Positions 43,533-52,904 of a DNA stretch of 64,000 bases are shown one piece after another. The notes under the pieces were generated by a model, which was not told the origin of the DNA, made no database searches, and worked only from the letters and a program-made list of their open reading frames with translations. This stretch comes from Rhodospirillales bacterium URHD0017 (GTDB lineage Bacteria; Pseudomonadota; Alphaproteobacteria; Reyranellales; Reyranellaceae), in the NCBI GenBank assembly GCA_900110395.1, contig FODP01000005.1:182705-246704 (forward strand), read 5' to 3'. The number at the start of each line of letters is the position of its first letter. The stretch's first letter is position 1. The position numbers were made by a program, and so were the translations under genes.

Positions 43533-45731
43533 CTAGGCCAGCATCGCCACCGTGTGCGCGGCCGCGGCGCCGGCGGTGGTCTGGCCGCGGCTCGCCTCGG
43601 CCATGCGGATGCGGGCATAGGCCATGACCTCGGTCGGCGAGCCGATGCGCTCGATGCGGCCGTCCATCAGGAGCGCCACGCGATCGGCGATCGCGAGCGG
43701 CGCCAGGCGATGGGTGATCATGATCACGGTGCGCCCGCGGGCGTTGGCCTTGAGCTGGCGCAAAAGCTGCTCCTCGGTCGCGGGATCGAGCGCGCTGGTT
43801 GCCTCGTCGAGCACCAGGATACGCGGATTGCGGATCAGCGCGCGGGCGATGCAGAGCAGCTGGCGCTGGCCGCTCGACAGGCCCTGCCCGCGCTCCCCCA
43901 GCACCGTGTTGTAGCCCTGCGGCAGGCGCTGGATGAAATCGTGCGCGCCGACGAACTTGGCGACGGCGACGACGCGGCCGGGATCCTTGTCGACCACGCC
44001 CATGGCGATGTTCTCGCGCACCGAGCCGGTGAAGAGCTGGATATCCTGCGGCACCGCGCCGATCTGGGCGCGCAGCTGCGCCGGCGAGATGTGGGCGATG
44101 TCGGTGCCGTCGACCAGCACGCGCCCACCCGTGGGCTTGAACAGCCCCTGCACCAGATTGGCGATGGTGGTCTTGCCCGAGCCGGAGGGGCCGACGATGC
44201 CTAAAATCTCGCCGGCGACGACCTGGAAGTCGGCGTCCTGCAGGATCGCGGGCGTATCGGCGTCGGCCCGGTAGGTGACGCGATCGAACACGATGTCGCC
44301 GGCCAGCGCCGGCATGGGAGCGAGCTCGCCCGGCGGGCTTTCGGTCGGCTCGCTCATCAGCTCGTCGATGCGCTCGAAGGCGGCGCTCACCGCCTGCAGC
44401 TGATGCCACGCCGCCACGAGCTGGCGCATCGGCTGCAGCGCGCGCACCGCCAGCATGTTGGCCGCGACCAGCGCGCCGATCGTCATGTGATGGTCGACCA
44501 CCTGGCGCACGCCGATCACCACGATCACCAGCGAGGCGAGCAGCTGCAGGCTGCCCGAGGCGCTGGCGGCGATGTTGGCGAGGTTGTTGGCGCGGAACGA
44601 CGTCCACGCCGACTGCTCGACGCGCGCCTGCCAACGCTTCTCGACCTCGGCCTCGAGGCCCAGGGTCTTGATGGTGGCGGCGTTGGCCACCGTCTCGGCG
44701 AGTGTCGACCCCTTGGCGGCGAGCGCCTGGAAATTCTCGTCAGCCAGGCGGCGTTGCGCGCGATGGGTGGCGAGCGACACGCCGATCAGCACCGGGATGG
44801 CTGCGGCGGCGATGGCGCCCAGCACCGGGCTGATGAAGACGGTGGCGGCGAGAAACAGCGCCACGAAGGCGATGTCGATCGCCAGCACCGGCATCTGTCC
44901 GGTGAGGAAGTTGCGCAGCACGTCGAGCTGGCGCAGGCGCTCGGCGATGACGCCTGTCGGCGTGCGCTCGAAGTGCCGGTAGGGCAGCTGCATCAGATGA
45001 TGCAGCGCCTCGCCGCTCATCAGTGCGTCGAGCCGGGCGCCGGTGCGTGCCGACAGCCAGCCGCGCGCCAGGCGCAAGCCGAAGTCGAGGCCGTAGACCA
45101 AAAGCATAGCCCCGCTCAGCAGCATCACCAGCGACGCGGCATTGGCAGGGGCCGAGTGGCCGACCACCGTGTTCAGCATGATCATCATGAAGAGCGGCGT
45201 GGCGAGTCCGAGCACGTTGATGACGAACGATGCCGCGGCAAGCTTCAGGATGACCGGCCGCACGCGCGTCCACAGCGGCGCATACCAGCGCGCGCCCCTG
45301 GCCTCGGGCAGCTTCTCGCGCATCACCAGGGCGCGCGTGCCCAACGCCATCACCTCGTCGTCCGTCAGATGCCAGACCTGGCCGTCGACGACGTCGAGCA
45401 CCGTCCATTGCCCCGCCCGCCCGGCCACGACGACATGGGCGGGGTGTCCCACCGACAGCAGCACGAAAGGCAGCGGCAGCGACGCGAGCTGATAGGACGT
45501 GAGATCGAGGGCGTGGGCTTCGAGGCCGAGCCGCGCGCCGGCGGTCAGAAAGGCGGCTTCGTCGAGGCCCGCCGCCGGCACCGCCGCCAGGCGGCGCACG
45601 TCGGCCTCGCTCAGCGGCCGGCCGACCTGTTGGGCGACGTAAAGCAACGCCCGCATGAGCGAGTCGATGGGCCGGCTTCTATCGCCGGCCCAGGCCGATG
45701 GCTGAAACCCGCCATTCTCCAGAGGGGCCAT
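43533..45731 (-). CDS. Type I secretion-like ABC transporter (fused permease/ATPase with degenerate C39-like domain)
   Basis: This 732-residue protein has three parts. Residues 25-150 form a peptidase C39-like domain in which no Cys takes the catalytic place, so it is inactive (CLD type). Residues 165-450 are the membrane domain. The C-terminal ATPase has Walker A GPSGSGKTT, signature LSSGQRQLLCIARAL and Walker B ILVLDEATSALDPATEE. It resembles LapB/HlyB-type exporters of RTX proteins. The usual HlyD adaptor, TolC and substrate genes are absent here. It is downstream of metK on the same strand. Confidence 0.9.
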   Translation of the reverse strand: MAPLENGGFQPSAWAGDRSRPIDSLMRALLYVAQQVGRPLSEADVRRLAAVPAAGLDEAAFLTAGARLGLEAHALDLTSYQLASLPLPFVLLSVGHPAHVVVAGRAGQWTVLDVVDGQVWHLTDDEVMALGTRALVMREKLPEARGARWYAPLWTRVRPVILKLAAASFVINVLGLATPLFMMIMLNTVVGHSAPANAASLVMLLSGAMLLVYGLDFGLRLARGWLSARTGARLDALMSGEALHHLMQLPYRHFERTPTGVIAERLRQLDVLRNFLTGQMPVLAIDIAFVALFLAATVFISPVLGAIAAAAIPVLIGVSLATHRAQRRLADENFQALAAKGSTLAETVANAATIKTLGLEAEVEKRWQARVEQSAWTSFRANNLANIAASASGSLQLLASLVIVVIGVRQVVDHHMTIGALVAANMLAVRALQPMRQLVAAWHQLQAVSAAFERIDELMSEPTESPPGELAPMPALAGDIVFDRVTYRADADTPAILQDADFQVVAGEILGIVGPSGSGKTTIANLVQGLFKPTGGRVLVDGTDIAHISPAQLRAQIGAVPQDIQLFTGSVRENIAMGVVDKDPGRVVAVAKFVGAHDFIQRLPQGYNTVLGERGQGLSSGQRQLLCIARALIRNPRILVLDEATSALDPATEEQLLRQLKANARGRTVIMITHRLAPLAIADRVALLMDGRIERIGSPTEVMAYARIRMAEASRGQTTAGAAAAHTVAMLA

Positions 45732-45816
45732 TTCGTCGTCTGCTCCCGCAGACTTGTTACTGCCCCTCTGACACTAGTCAAAAACTCACGGAGAATCAAT
45801 CGTTTAGGAGGAAATC

Positions 45817-47103
45817 CTAACGTGCTCCGAAAGCCCGCTTCAGTTCCGGCACCAGATCCGTGCGTTCCCACGAGAAGCCGCCGTCCTTCTCCGGCTTGCG
45901 GCCGAAGTGGCCATAGGCCGCCGTGCGCTTGTAGATCGGCTTGTTGAGCTGCAGCGAGCGGCGGATGTTGGTCGGCCTGAGCGGGAAGATGTCCGACAGG
46001 ACCTTCTCGAGCTTGCGCTCGTCGACCTTACCGGTGCCCTGGGTGTCGACATAAAGCGACATCGGGTCGGCGACGCCGATCGCGTAGGCCACCTGGATTA
46101 GGCAGCGATCGGCCAGGCCCGCGGCCACGACGTTCTTGGCGAGGTAGCGCGCGGCGTAGGCCGCCGAACGGTCGACCTTGGTCGGGTCCTTGCCCGAGAA
46201 GGCGCCGCCGCCGTGCGGGGCGTAGCCGCCGTAGGTGTCGACGATGATCTTGCGGCCGGTCAGGCCGCAGTCGCCGTCGGGGCCGCCGACCACGAAGTTG
46301 CCGGTCGGGTTGACGAAGAAGTCCGACGCCTTCTTGGGCATCCAGCCCGCCGGCAGCGACTTCTTCACGTGGGCCTCGATCATGTCCTTGATCATGCCCG
46401 AGTTGTATTTCTTGCCCTTGGCCGTGGCTTCGCGGTGCTGCGTGGAGACCACCACCTTGGTGGCGCCGACGGCCTTGCCGTTGACGTAGCGCACCGTGAC
46501 CTGGCTCTTGGCGTCGGGCTGCAGGTCGGGCAGTTCGCCCGAGCGGCGGGCCTTGCTCAGCACTTCGAGGATCTTGTGCGAGAAGTAGATCGGGGCCGGC
46601 ATGAACGAGCCCTTCTCGTATTCCTCGCTGTCGCGGCAGGCGAAGCCGAACATCAGGCCCTGGTCGCCGGCACCCTCCTGCTCACCGAGGTTGCCGCCCT
46701 TCTTCTTGGCATCGACGCCCATGGCGATGTCGGGCGACTGGCCGTGCAGCAGCACTTCGACGTCGGCGCCGTGGAAGGAGAAGCCGTCCTGGTCGTAGCC
46801 GATGTCGCGCACGACCTCGCGGGCGATCTCGGTCAGGGCCTCACGGTTGACGACGGTGTGCTTGCCGTACTTGCGCATGTACGGCGCCGAGGCGCGGCCT
46901 TCGCCGGCGATGACGATCTTGTTGGTGGTCGCGAGCGTCTCGCAGCCCAGGCGTGTATTGGCATGGCTGTCGTCGGCATGGCCGAGCTTGACGTCGTTGG
47001 CGATGAAAGCGTCGAGGATGGCGTCCGAGATCTGGTCGCAGACCTTGTCCGGATGGCCTTCGGAAACCGATTCGCTCGTGAAGAGATAGTCCTTGATGGC
47101 CAA
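45817..47103 (-). CDS. metK: S-adenosylmethionine synthetase
   Basis: This 428-residue enzyme makes AdoMet from methionine and ATP. Signature regions are [29 protein letters not shown] and [20 protein letters not shown]. It appears to start at TTG 47103, since GGGAGGG sits 5 bases upstream and no in-frame ATG precedes the conserved N-terminus. The protein is somewhat longer than typical relatives. The xre gene lies upstream in the usual alphaproteobacterial order. I recognise no known SAM riboswitch in the 224-base upstream gap. Confidence 0.97.
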   Translation of the reverse strand: MAIKDYLFTSESVSEGHPDKVCDQISDAILDAFIANDVKLGHADDSHANTRLGCETLATTNKIVIAGEGRASAPYMRKYGKHTVVNREALTEIAREVVRDIGYDQDGFSFHGADVEVLLHGQSPDIAMGVDAKKKGGNLGEQEGAGDQGLMFGFACRDSEEYEKGSFMPAPIYFSHKILEVLSKARRSGELPDLQPDAKSQVTVRYVNGKAVGATKVVVSTQHREATAKGKKYNSGMIKDMIEAHVKKSLPAGWMPKKASDFFVNPTGNFVVGGPDGDCGLTGRKIIVDTYGGYAPHGGGAFSGKDPTKVDRSAAYAARYLAKNVVAAGLADRCLIQVAYAIGVADPMSLYVDTQGTGKVDERKLEKVLSDIFPLRPTNIRRSLQLNKPIYKRTAAYGHFGRKPEKDGGFSWERTDLVPELKRAFGAR

Positions 47104-47327
47104 AACAGCCCTCCCACAGGTCGCTGGACTCCGGGCAGGGCGGAAGAGCCGCCAACGTCCGGCTTAGCCTTTATTGTCGCGGTGGCAAGTCGTCCAAATC
47201 CGTCCGCGGCGGCGCCGCCCATCGGAGCCGCGCCGGCTAAAAACTCCAGATACAAACGGAAATCAAGGGGGCCCGGCAGTTTGCCTCAGGCTTCCCCCAC
47301 GCCCTCGGCATCCCCCTTTTGCGGCCT

Positions 47328-47780
47328 TTAACGCTTCCGGCCGCCCAGCACCTCGGCATGGCTGGCCGCACCCACGGCCTTGACCATCTCGAAGATGCGC
47401 TTGCGGACGCGGCCTTCGCGGATCTTGTAGTAGGCGCGCACCAGCTCGAGCGTCTCGCGCTTGATCAGCGGATCCTTCTCCTGCTCGAACGGCGTGCCGG
47501 CCTCACCGAAGCCCTTGCGGCCGCGGCCCGACATCGGCCGGCCCGACAGTGCGTTGGAGGGCATCTCGTCGAAGAAATACGACACCGGCACGTCGAGCAC
47601 CTTGGCGAACTCGTACAGCCGGCTCGAACCGATGCGGTTGGAGCCACGCTCGTACTTCTGGATCTGCTGGAAGGTGAGCCCGACGGCCGTCCCGAGCTTC
47701 TCCTGGCTCATCCCCAGAAGCGTGCGGCGCTGGCGCATGCGCGCGCCGACATGGACGTCTACTGGATGTGATCTTGCCAT
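47328..47780 (-). CDS. XRE family helix-turn-helix regulator
   Basis: This 150-residue protein starts MARSHPVDVHVGARMRQRRT. The HTH is QEKLGTAVGLTFQQIQKYER, typical of Cro/CI proteins, and the C-terminal third (VRAYYKIREGRVRKRIFEMV) is helical. The gene between lnt and metK is conserved in many alphaproteobacteria. The start at ATG 47780 has GAGAGGAA upstream. A dyad motif lies 100 bases upstream; the protein may bind it (inference). Confidence 0.93.
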   Translation of the reverse strand: MARSHPVDVHVGARMRQRRTLLGMSQEKLGTAVGLTFQQIQKYERGSNRIGSSRLYEFAKVLDVPVSYFFDEMPSNALSGRPMSGRGRKGFGEAGTPFEQEKDPLIKRETLELVRAYYKIREGRVRKRIFEMVKAVGAASHAEVLGGRKR

Positions 47781-47883
47781 AGGTCGTGGTTCCTCTCGCT
47801 CCGTCTCTTTTAAGCCTACAACGCGGTTGTGCAAATAAAGTGGCAAACACTTTCAAAGTGCAGCCCGTCGGCAAGCTCACCTG

Positions 47884-47900
47884 TGCAAAAACGCATATCT
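47884..47900 (-). promoter_or_regulatory. Dyad motif TGCAAAAACGCATATCT, copy C (upstream of the XRE gene)
   Basis: Identical over 17 bases to copy A at 40452-40468. It is about 105 bases upstream of the XRE gene's ATG on the minus strand, with ATGCAGC a few bases before it on that strand. Confidence 0.55.
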
Positions 47901-47980
47901 ACACGTCAGGGCTGCATATGACATTACCCCCTCTCCGGGATAATGCAAGCTGATCATTGGGAATCCTAATCGTGAATGAT

Positions 47981-49492
47981 TCATTGGGGTTGTCGGCTCT
48001 TCCACAATCGCGTTCCGATTAACGTCACGCCGAGAAATGCAACCACAACCAGCAATGTCCAGTCGCCCCAGCGGGCATACGGCGTGGCCACACGCGGCGC
48101 GGGAAGGCGATGGTCGATGATGCCCTCCTGTAGCATGTCGAGTGACGCGAGAACACGGCCGTAAGCATCGATCACCGCCGATACGCCGGTGTTGGCGGCG
48201 CGGATCATGGGCAGCCCTTCCTCGATGGTGCGCAAGCGAGCGCTGGTCAAGTGCTGGTACGGTCCGCTGCTCAGGCCGAACCAGGCATCGTTGGTGATGT
48301 TGAGCAGCCACTGCGGCCGCTGGCCGGGTCCAGTGACGGCGGCGGGGAAGATCACCTCGTAGCAGATGATCGGCGAGAACGACGGCAGGCCGTTTGTCGG
48401 CACCAGCGTCACCCTCCCCTCGCCGACCTCGAACGAGCCGCGGCCGATCATGCCGGACACCGGCGCGAGCTGCTTGTGGAAGGGGATGTACTCGCCGAGC
48501 GGCACGAGATGGACCTTGTCGTAATGGGCGGCGATGGTGCCCGCCCCGTCGACGACCAGCAGGGAATTCCACACGCCGTCCTGGGGCCCGGCGGCGGTGG
48601 CCCGCGCCGCACCGGTCAGCAGCAGACCGCCCGGCGGCACGGCCTGGGCCATGAGTGCGAGGGCAGCCGAGCCGGGCTCGATGATGTCGGGAGGCGCCGT
48701 CTCCGGCCAGACCACGGCGGCCAGGCGATCGAAGCCCGGCTGGCGACTCATCTCCACCAGCTTGGGGATCTGGCGGGCGCGGGCTTCCGGGCGGTATTTC
48801 TGCGCCTGCGCCACGTTGGGCTGCACGATGCGGATCCAGGGCCCGTTGCCGTTTTCAATGGCCGCCATCGCCGACTGGCCGGCCCAACCGGCAAGACCGA
48901 CGGCAACAAGCGCCGCGATCGATGCCCGCCAGCCAGCCGTCGGCGCGGCGAGCACGAGAAAGGTCAACATGCCAAGGCCATAGACGCCGAACAGTGCCGC
49001 GCCCTGTAGCAAAGGCGTGGCAAAGGCCCAGACATGCGCCAGAGGATTCCAGGGATAGCCCGTGAAGAGGTGCCCGCGCAGCCACTCTGCAACCGTCCAG
49101 GCGATCGCCAGCACAACCAAGCGACTGTAGCGGCCGCCGAGGCTTGGCCAGCGATCGACGATGCGGCGCGAGGCCCAGGCGGCGAGGCCGGGGAAGAAGC
49201 CCAGCACCACCGCGAGACCGGCGACGATCGGCGGGCCGAGCAAGGCGAAGTCGGCCGGCGGGACATAAAAGGCTTCGAGGATCCAGTAGGAGCCGACGAC
49301 GAAGTGGCCGGTGCCCCAGGCGAGGCCGCGCCAGAAGGCGCTGAGCGGCGTCGGCGCCGTCTGCCACAGCCAGACATAGGCCACGATGCCCGCGATCGCG
49401 AGCGGCAGCCAATAAAGCGGCGGCATGGCGAGTGCCGCCAACGCTCCCGCCACCAACGCGGCGCCGAGCGCGCGCCAACCCGTAAGCTTCAT
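47981..49492 (-). CDS. lnt: Apolipoprotein N-acyltransferase
   Basis: This 503-residue inner-membrane enzyme adds the third acyl chain to lipoproteins. N-terminal hydrophobic helices span residues 5-200. The nitrilase-like catalytic triad is visible: Glu in VVWPETAPP, Lys in YDKVHLVPLGEY and Cys in IICYEVIFP. GLSSGPYQHLTSARLRTIEE is the conserved final region. It lies 16 bases from corC, upstream in transcription. Confidence 0.96.
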   Translation of the reverse strand: MKLTGWRALGAALVAGALAALAMPPLYWLPLAIAGIVAYVWLWQTAPTPLSAFWRGLAWGTGHFVVGSYWILEAFYVPPADFALLGPPIVAGLAVVLGFFPGLAAWASRRIVDRWPSLGGRYSRLVVLAIAWTVAEWLRGHLFTGYPWNPLAHVWAFATPLLQGAALFGVYGLGMLTFLVLAAPTAGWRASIAALVAVGLAGWAGQSAMAAIENGNGPWIRIVQPNVAQAQKYRPEARARQIPKLVEMSRQPGFDRLAAVVWPETAPPDIIEPGSAALALMAQAVPPGGLLLTGAARATAAGPQDGVWNSLLVVDGAGTIAAHYDKVHLVPLGEYIPFHKQLAPVSGMIGRGSFEVGEGRVTLVPTNGLPSFSPIICYEVIFPAAVTGPGQRPQWLLNITNDAWFGLSSGPYQHLTSARLRTIEEGLPMIRAANTGVSAVIDAYGRVLASLDMLQEGIIDHRLPAPRVATPYARWGDWTLLVVVAFLGVTLIGTRLWKSRQPQ

Positions 49493-49508
49493 CACGACCG
49501 AGCGGCGA

Positions 49509-50465
49509 TCAGGGCGCGGCAGGCGCCGAGGTCGGCGGCCGCACGCGCAGGCGCCGGATGCGCCTCGGGTCGACGTCGAGCACTTCGAACTCGACGCCCG
49601 ACGGATGGCGCACGACCTCGCCGCGCTCGGGGATGCGGCCAAGCAGCGAGAAGATCAGGCCGCCCACCGTGTCGATCTCGCGCCGCTCGTCCTCCGACAG
49701 CACGTTGCCGATCTCCTGCTCCAGAAGCTCGACCGGCGTGCGGCCGTTGACGTCGATCGTGCCGTCGTTGCGGCGTGCCACCGTCGGCGTCTGGGCGACG
49801 TCGTGCTCGTCCTCGATCTCGCCCACGATCTCCTCGACCAGGTCCTCGATGGTGAGGAGGCCATCGGTGCCGCCGAACTCGTCGACCACCAGCGCCATGT
49901 GGGTGCGCGAGCGCCGCATGTCGAGCAGCATGTCGAGCACCGGCAAGGTCGGCGCCACGAACACGACCCGGCGCAATATGTCGCGCAGGTTGAATTTCTT
50001 GGCGGTGCCCCAGTAGGCCAGCACGTCCTTGATGTGGATCATGCCGATCACGTCGTCGAGCGATTCGCGATAGATCGGATAGCGCGAATGCGCCTCGGTC
50101 TGGATCAGGCGCACGACCTCGTCGAGCGGCGTGTCGGCGGCGATGCCGACGATGTCGACGCGTGGCACCATGACGTCGGCCACCGTCTTGTCGCGCAGCT
50201 TCAGGATGTTGGCGAGCAGCACACGCTGGTCGTCGCTGATCGGTGTGTCGCTCTCGGGCGCCTCCTCGATCAGTTCCTCGATCGCCTCGCGTACCGCCTC
50301 GTTCTTCTCGCGCCGGCGCAGCCGGCGCAGGATGGCGCGCAACAGGCCGCCGCTCGAAGGCACCTCCGGAGCGGTCGCGGCTATCGGCGTTGGGATTGCA
50401 GAAGGCTCACTCGCCGAATCCGGGCTGTTGCCCGGTCGCGTACTGTGCGCTGTGGAGTCCGGCAT
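49509..50465 (-). CDS. corC: CorC/HlyC-type CBS-domain protein
   Basis: This 318-residue protein has a Pro/Ser-rich N-terminus, two CBS domains (VMVPRVDIVGIAADTPLDEV and TLPVLDMLLDMRRSRTHMAL) and a CorC_HlyC C-terminal domain (GRIPERGEVVRHPSGVEFEV). The motif LVVDEFGGTDGLLTIEDLVE lies between them. It has no DUF21 membrane domain. It belongs to the ybeY-corC-lnt cluster, but here a block of two unrelated genes separates it from ybeY. Confidence 0.93.
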   Translation of the reverse strand: MPDSTAHSTRPGNSPDSASEPSAIPTPIAATAPEVPSSGGLLRAILRRLRRREKNEAVREAIEELIEEAPESDTPISDDQRVLLANILKLRDKTVADVMVPRVDIVGIAADTPLDEVVRLIQTEAHSRYPIYRESLDDVIGMIHIKDVLAYWGTAKKFNLRDILRRVVFVAPTLPVLDMLLDMRRSRTHMALVVDEFGGTDGLLTIEDLVEEIVGEIEDEHDVAQTPTVARRNDGTIDVNGRTPVELLEQEIGNVLSEDERREIDTVGGLIFSLLGRIPERGEVVRHPSGVEFEVLDVDPRRIRRLRVRPPTSAPAAP

Positions 50466-50515
50466 GGGGGTTAAGATAGGCTATCGCTGCGGCGTTGCAA
50501 CGACGGATGTTCCTT

Positions 50516-51343
50516 ATGCGTTCCTGCAAACTTCCTTCCGGCGCGGCCATGCCGGTTTTCGGCCTCGGAACCTGGCGCATGGGCGAAAGCGGCCGGCGGC
50601 GGGCCGACGAGCTCGATGCCCTGAAGTACGGGCTGGAGCTCGGTTATCCCATGATCGACACCGCCGAGATGTACGGCGAGGGCGTTGCCGAGGAGATCGT
50701 CGGCGAGGCGATCAAGGGACGGGCCAAACCTTACATCGTGAGCAAGGTCTATCCGCACAATGCCTCGCGCACGGGCACGGTCGCCGCCTGTGAGCGCAGC
50801 CTCAAGCGCCTGGGCCTCGAGCGCATCGATCTCTACTTGCTGCATTGGCGCGGCGGGGCGCGGCTGGAGGAGACGTTCGAGGCGTTCCACCGCCTGCGCG
50901 AGGCGGGGAAGATCGCCGACTTCGGCGTCAGCAACTTCGATCGCGGCGACATGGAGGACGCAGCCCGCCTCGACAAGGGGCTGACCGGTTCCAACCAGGT
51001 GCTGTACTGCCTGTCGCGGCGCGGGCCGGAGTTCGATCTGCTGCCGTTGATGCGCAAGCGCTCGATCCCGCTGATGGCCTACTCGCCACTCGACCAGGGC
51101 GGCCTGCTGCGCAAGCCGGCGCTGAAGAAGATCGCTGACGAGGTCGGCTGCACGCCGGCGCAATTGGCACTCGCCTGGGTGCTCGCCCAGCCGGGAGTCG
51201 TGACCATCCCCAAGTCATCGAGCCGCGAACGCGTGAAGGAAAACTTCGACGCCCTCGACGTGAAGCTCTCCCCGAAGATCCTGGCCGAGCTCGACCGCGC
51301 CTTCCCGCCGCCCAAAGGCAAGCAGCCGCTGGAGATGTTGTAG
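50516..51343 (+). CDS. Aldo/keto reductase
   Basis: This is a 275-residue NADPH-dependent reductase. It begins MRSCKLPSGAAMPVFGLGTW at ATG 50516, the usual family N-terminus; other in-frame starts at 50495 and 50507 are less likely. The catalytic residues fit: Asp/Tyr in MIDTAEMYGEG, Lys in YIVSKVYP and His in LYLLHWRGG. The cofactor site is VTIPKSSSRERVKENFDAL. It lies on the opposite strand inside the otherwise conserved corC-ybeY region. Confidence 0.93.
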   Translation: MRSCKLPSGAAMPVFGLGTWRMGESGRRRADELDALKYGLELGYPMIDTAEMYGEGVAEEIVGEAIKGRAKPYIVSKVYPHNASRTGTVAACERSLKRLGLERIDLYLLHWRGGARLEETFEAFHRLREAGKIADFGVSNFDRGDMEDAARLDKGLTGSNQVLYCLSRRGPEFDLLPLMRKRSIPLMAYSPLDQGGLLRKPALKKIADEVGCTPAQLALAWVLAQPGVVTIPKSSSRERVKENFDALDVKLSPKILAELDRAFPPPKGKQPLEML

Positions 51344-51353
51344 GTGAATCATG

Positions 51354-51489
51354 CTCCTCTCGCCCGCTAGGGGGAGAGGTTGGGTGAGGGGGTTACAGAT
51401 AATCTTCGAAATCACCTCACCTAGCCTCTCCCCTAGCGGGGGAGAGGAACATGAGGAAGTGCATGAGCGGACCTGGAGGTCCGCGCTCC
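51354..51489. repeat. Cluster of two palindromic repeats between convergent genes
   Basis: First, an imperfect long inverted repeat with the arm CCTCTCGCCCGCTAGGGGGA at 51356 and its partner near 51415-51448, a family also found at 55303-55326. Second, GAGCGGACCTGGAGGTCCGC followed by GCTCC at 51465-51489, the same arm type as 36079-36134. Together they span the gap between the AKR and dehydrogenase stops. Confidence 0.75.
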
Positions 51490-51491
51490 AA

Positions 51492-52427
51492 TCACGCGTT
51501 GCTCTTGTCGCGCAGGACGGCGGCGATGTCGGCGGGATCGACCTTGATCGTAAGTCCGGACCGCTCCTTCTGAAGGATCATCGACGAGCGCGAATCGCGG
51601 CCTTCCCAGCCGCGCGTCAGCGCCTCGGTCATCTCTTCGAGCGTCAGGTTGGCAAGCCGCATCGGCACGCCCATCTCGCGCCCGACCTGGGTGGCGAGCG
51701 AGACGTCCTTGTGCGCGAGTTTTAGGGCAAAACGCGGCGGATCGAAGACGTCGGGCAGGAAATGGTCGGCGAGACCGTCGAAGGTGCGCCGCCGGCCGGT
51801 GACGCCGTTGCGTACCGCCTTCCACAATGTGAGCGGATCGACGCCGGCCTTCACGCCCATGGTGAAGGCCTCGGCCAGCGCCGTCTGGATCATGTAGCCA
51901 CTGAGATTGTGCACCAGCTTGGCGACCGACGCCGCGCCGATCGGGCCAATATAGGAAACCTGGTCGCCCGCCGCGTCGAGCACAGGGCGGTAACGCTGGA
52001 AGACCTGCTCGTCGCCGCCGACCCAGATCGCCATCTTGCCCGAGTGGGCGCCGGCCGGGCCGCCGCTCACCGGACTGTCGAGCAGCACGGCACCGCGCTC
52101 GGCGAACAGCGGCTCGAGGTTGCGGATGACGGTCGGCGAATTGGTCGTGAGATCGAACAGAGGCTGGCCGCGCGACATGCCGGCGATCAATCCCTTGTCG
52201 CCGCGCACGACGGCCTCGAACTCCTTGGGCCCCGGCAGCGAGGTGAAGACGACCTCGGTGGCTTCAGCCACCGCCTTGGGCGAATCGGCCCATTCCGCGC
52301 CGGCGGCGCAAATCTTCTCGGCCGCCTGGCGGCGCGCATCGTGCACCACCATCTCGTGGCCGGCCTTGCGCATGTTGGCCGAGATGCCCGAGCCCATCGT
52401 GCCGAGGCCAATGAATCCTACCCGCAT
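51492..52427 (-). CDS. 3-hydroxyisobutyrate dehydrogenase-like NAD(P)-dependent oxidoreductase
   Basis: This 311-residue protein starts MRVGFIGLGTMGSGISANMR with a Rossmann site. DSPVSGGPAGAHSG is the substrate-binding motif and KLVHNLSGYMIQTALAEAF carries the catalytic Lys. It could reduce or oxidise a hydroxy acid such as tartronate semialdehyde or 3-hydroxyisobutyrate. It may form a functional pair with the convergent aldo/keto reductase. Confidence 0.93.
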   Translation of the reverse strand: MRVGFIGLGTMGSGISANMRKAGHEMVVHDARRQAAEKICAAGAEWADSPKAVAEATEVVFTSLPGPKEFEAVVRGDKGLIAGMSRGQPLFDLTTNSPTVIRNLEPLFAERGAVLLDSPVSGGPAGAHSGKMAIWVGGDEQVFQRYRPVLDAAGDQVSYIGPIGAASVAKLVHNLSGYMIQTALAEAFTMGVKAGVDPLTLWKAVRNGVTGRRRTFDGLADHFLPDVFDPPRFALKLAHKDVSLATQVGREMGVPMRLANLTLEEMTEALTRGWEGRDSRSSMILQKERSGLTIKVDPADIAAVLRDKSNA

Positions 52428-52442
52428 TGTCGTTTCCTTCCC

Positions 52443-52904
52443 TCAGTACGGATCAGCGATGCCGAGCCTGGCGAGGATCCGCCGCTCCAGCGCCTCCATG
52501 CGCTCGGCGTCGGCTTCGCTCGTCTCGTGATCGTAGCCCATCAGATGAAGTGTGCCATGCACGACGAGATGCGCGAGGTGATCGGCCCGCGTCTTGCCTT
52601 GCGACTTGGCCTCTCGCCAGACGGTCTGGCGCGCCAGCACGACATCCCCCAGGAAGGCGCGTTCGCCCGACGGGTACGACAGCACGTTGGTCGGCTTGTC
52701 CTTCCGGCGGTCGCGCGCGTTCAGCGCCCGCACGCGCCTGTCGTCGGCAAGTGCGATGGTGAGCGAGCGTTGGCGGTTGCTGGTCGCGGCGCGCGCGGCC
52801 TTGCGCACCAATCGCTCGACTCCCGGCAAGGCCTTGGCCCAAGCCGGGTCGAGCAGGACAACGTCAACGGTTGTCCGATTTGTTCTTTTTGTCGCGCGCG
52901 TCAT
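52443..52904 (-). CDS. ybeY: Endoribonuclease YbeY, rRNA maturation factor
   Basis: This 153-residue protein carries the zinc motif HGTLHLMGYDHE with three His ligands. The start is ATG 52904 and overlaps the phoH end by 41 bases, an unusually long overlap. YbeY trims 16S rRNA 3' ends and supports ribosome quality control. It is the normal neighbour of phoH. Confidence 0.95.
   Translation of the reverse strand: MTRATKRTNRTTVDVVLLDPAWAKALPGVERLVRKAARAATSNRQRSLTIALADDRRVRALNARDRRKDKPTNVLSYPSGERAFLGDVVLARQTVWREAKSQGKTRADHLAHLVVHGTLHLMGYDHETSEADAERMEALERRILARLGIADPY

Noticed and set aside
47104..47327. SAM-type riboswitch upstream of metK
   Set aside because: I could not find the core bases of SAM-I, SAM-II, SAM/SAH or SAH riboswitches by eye. 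A covariance search would decide.
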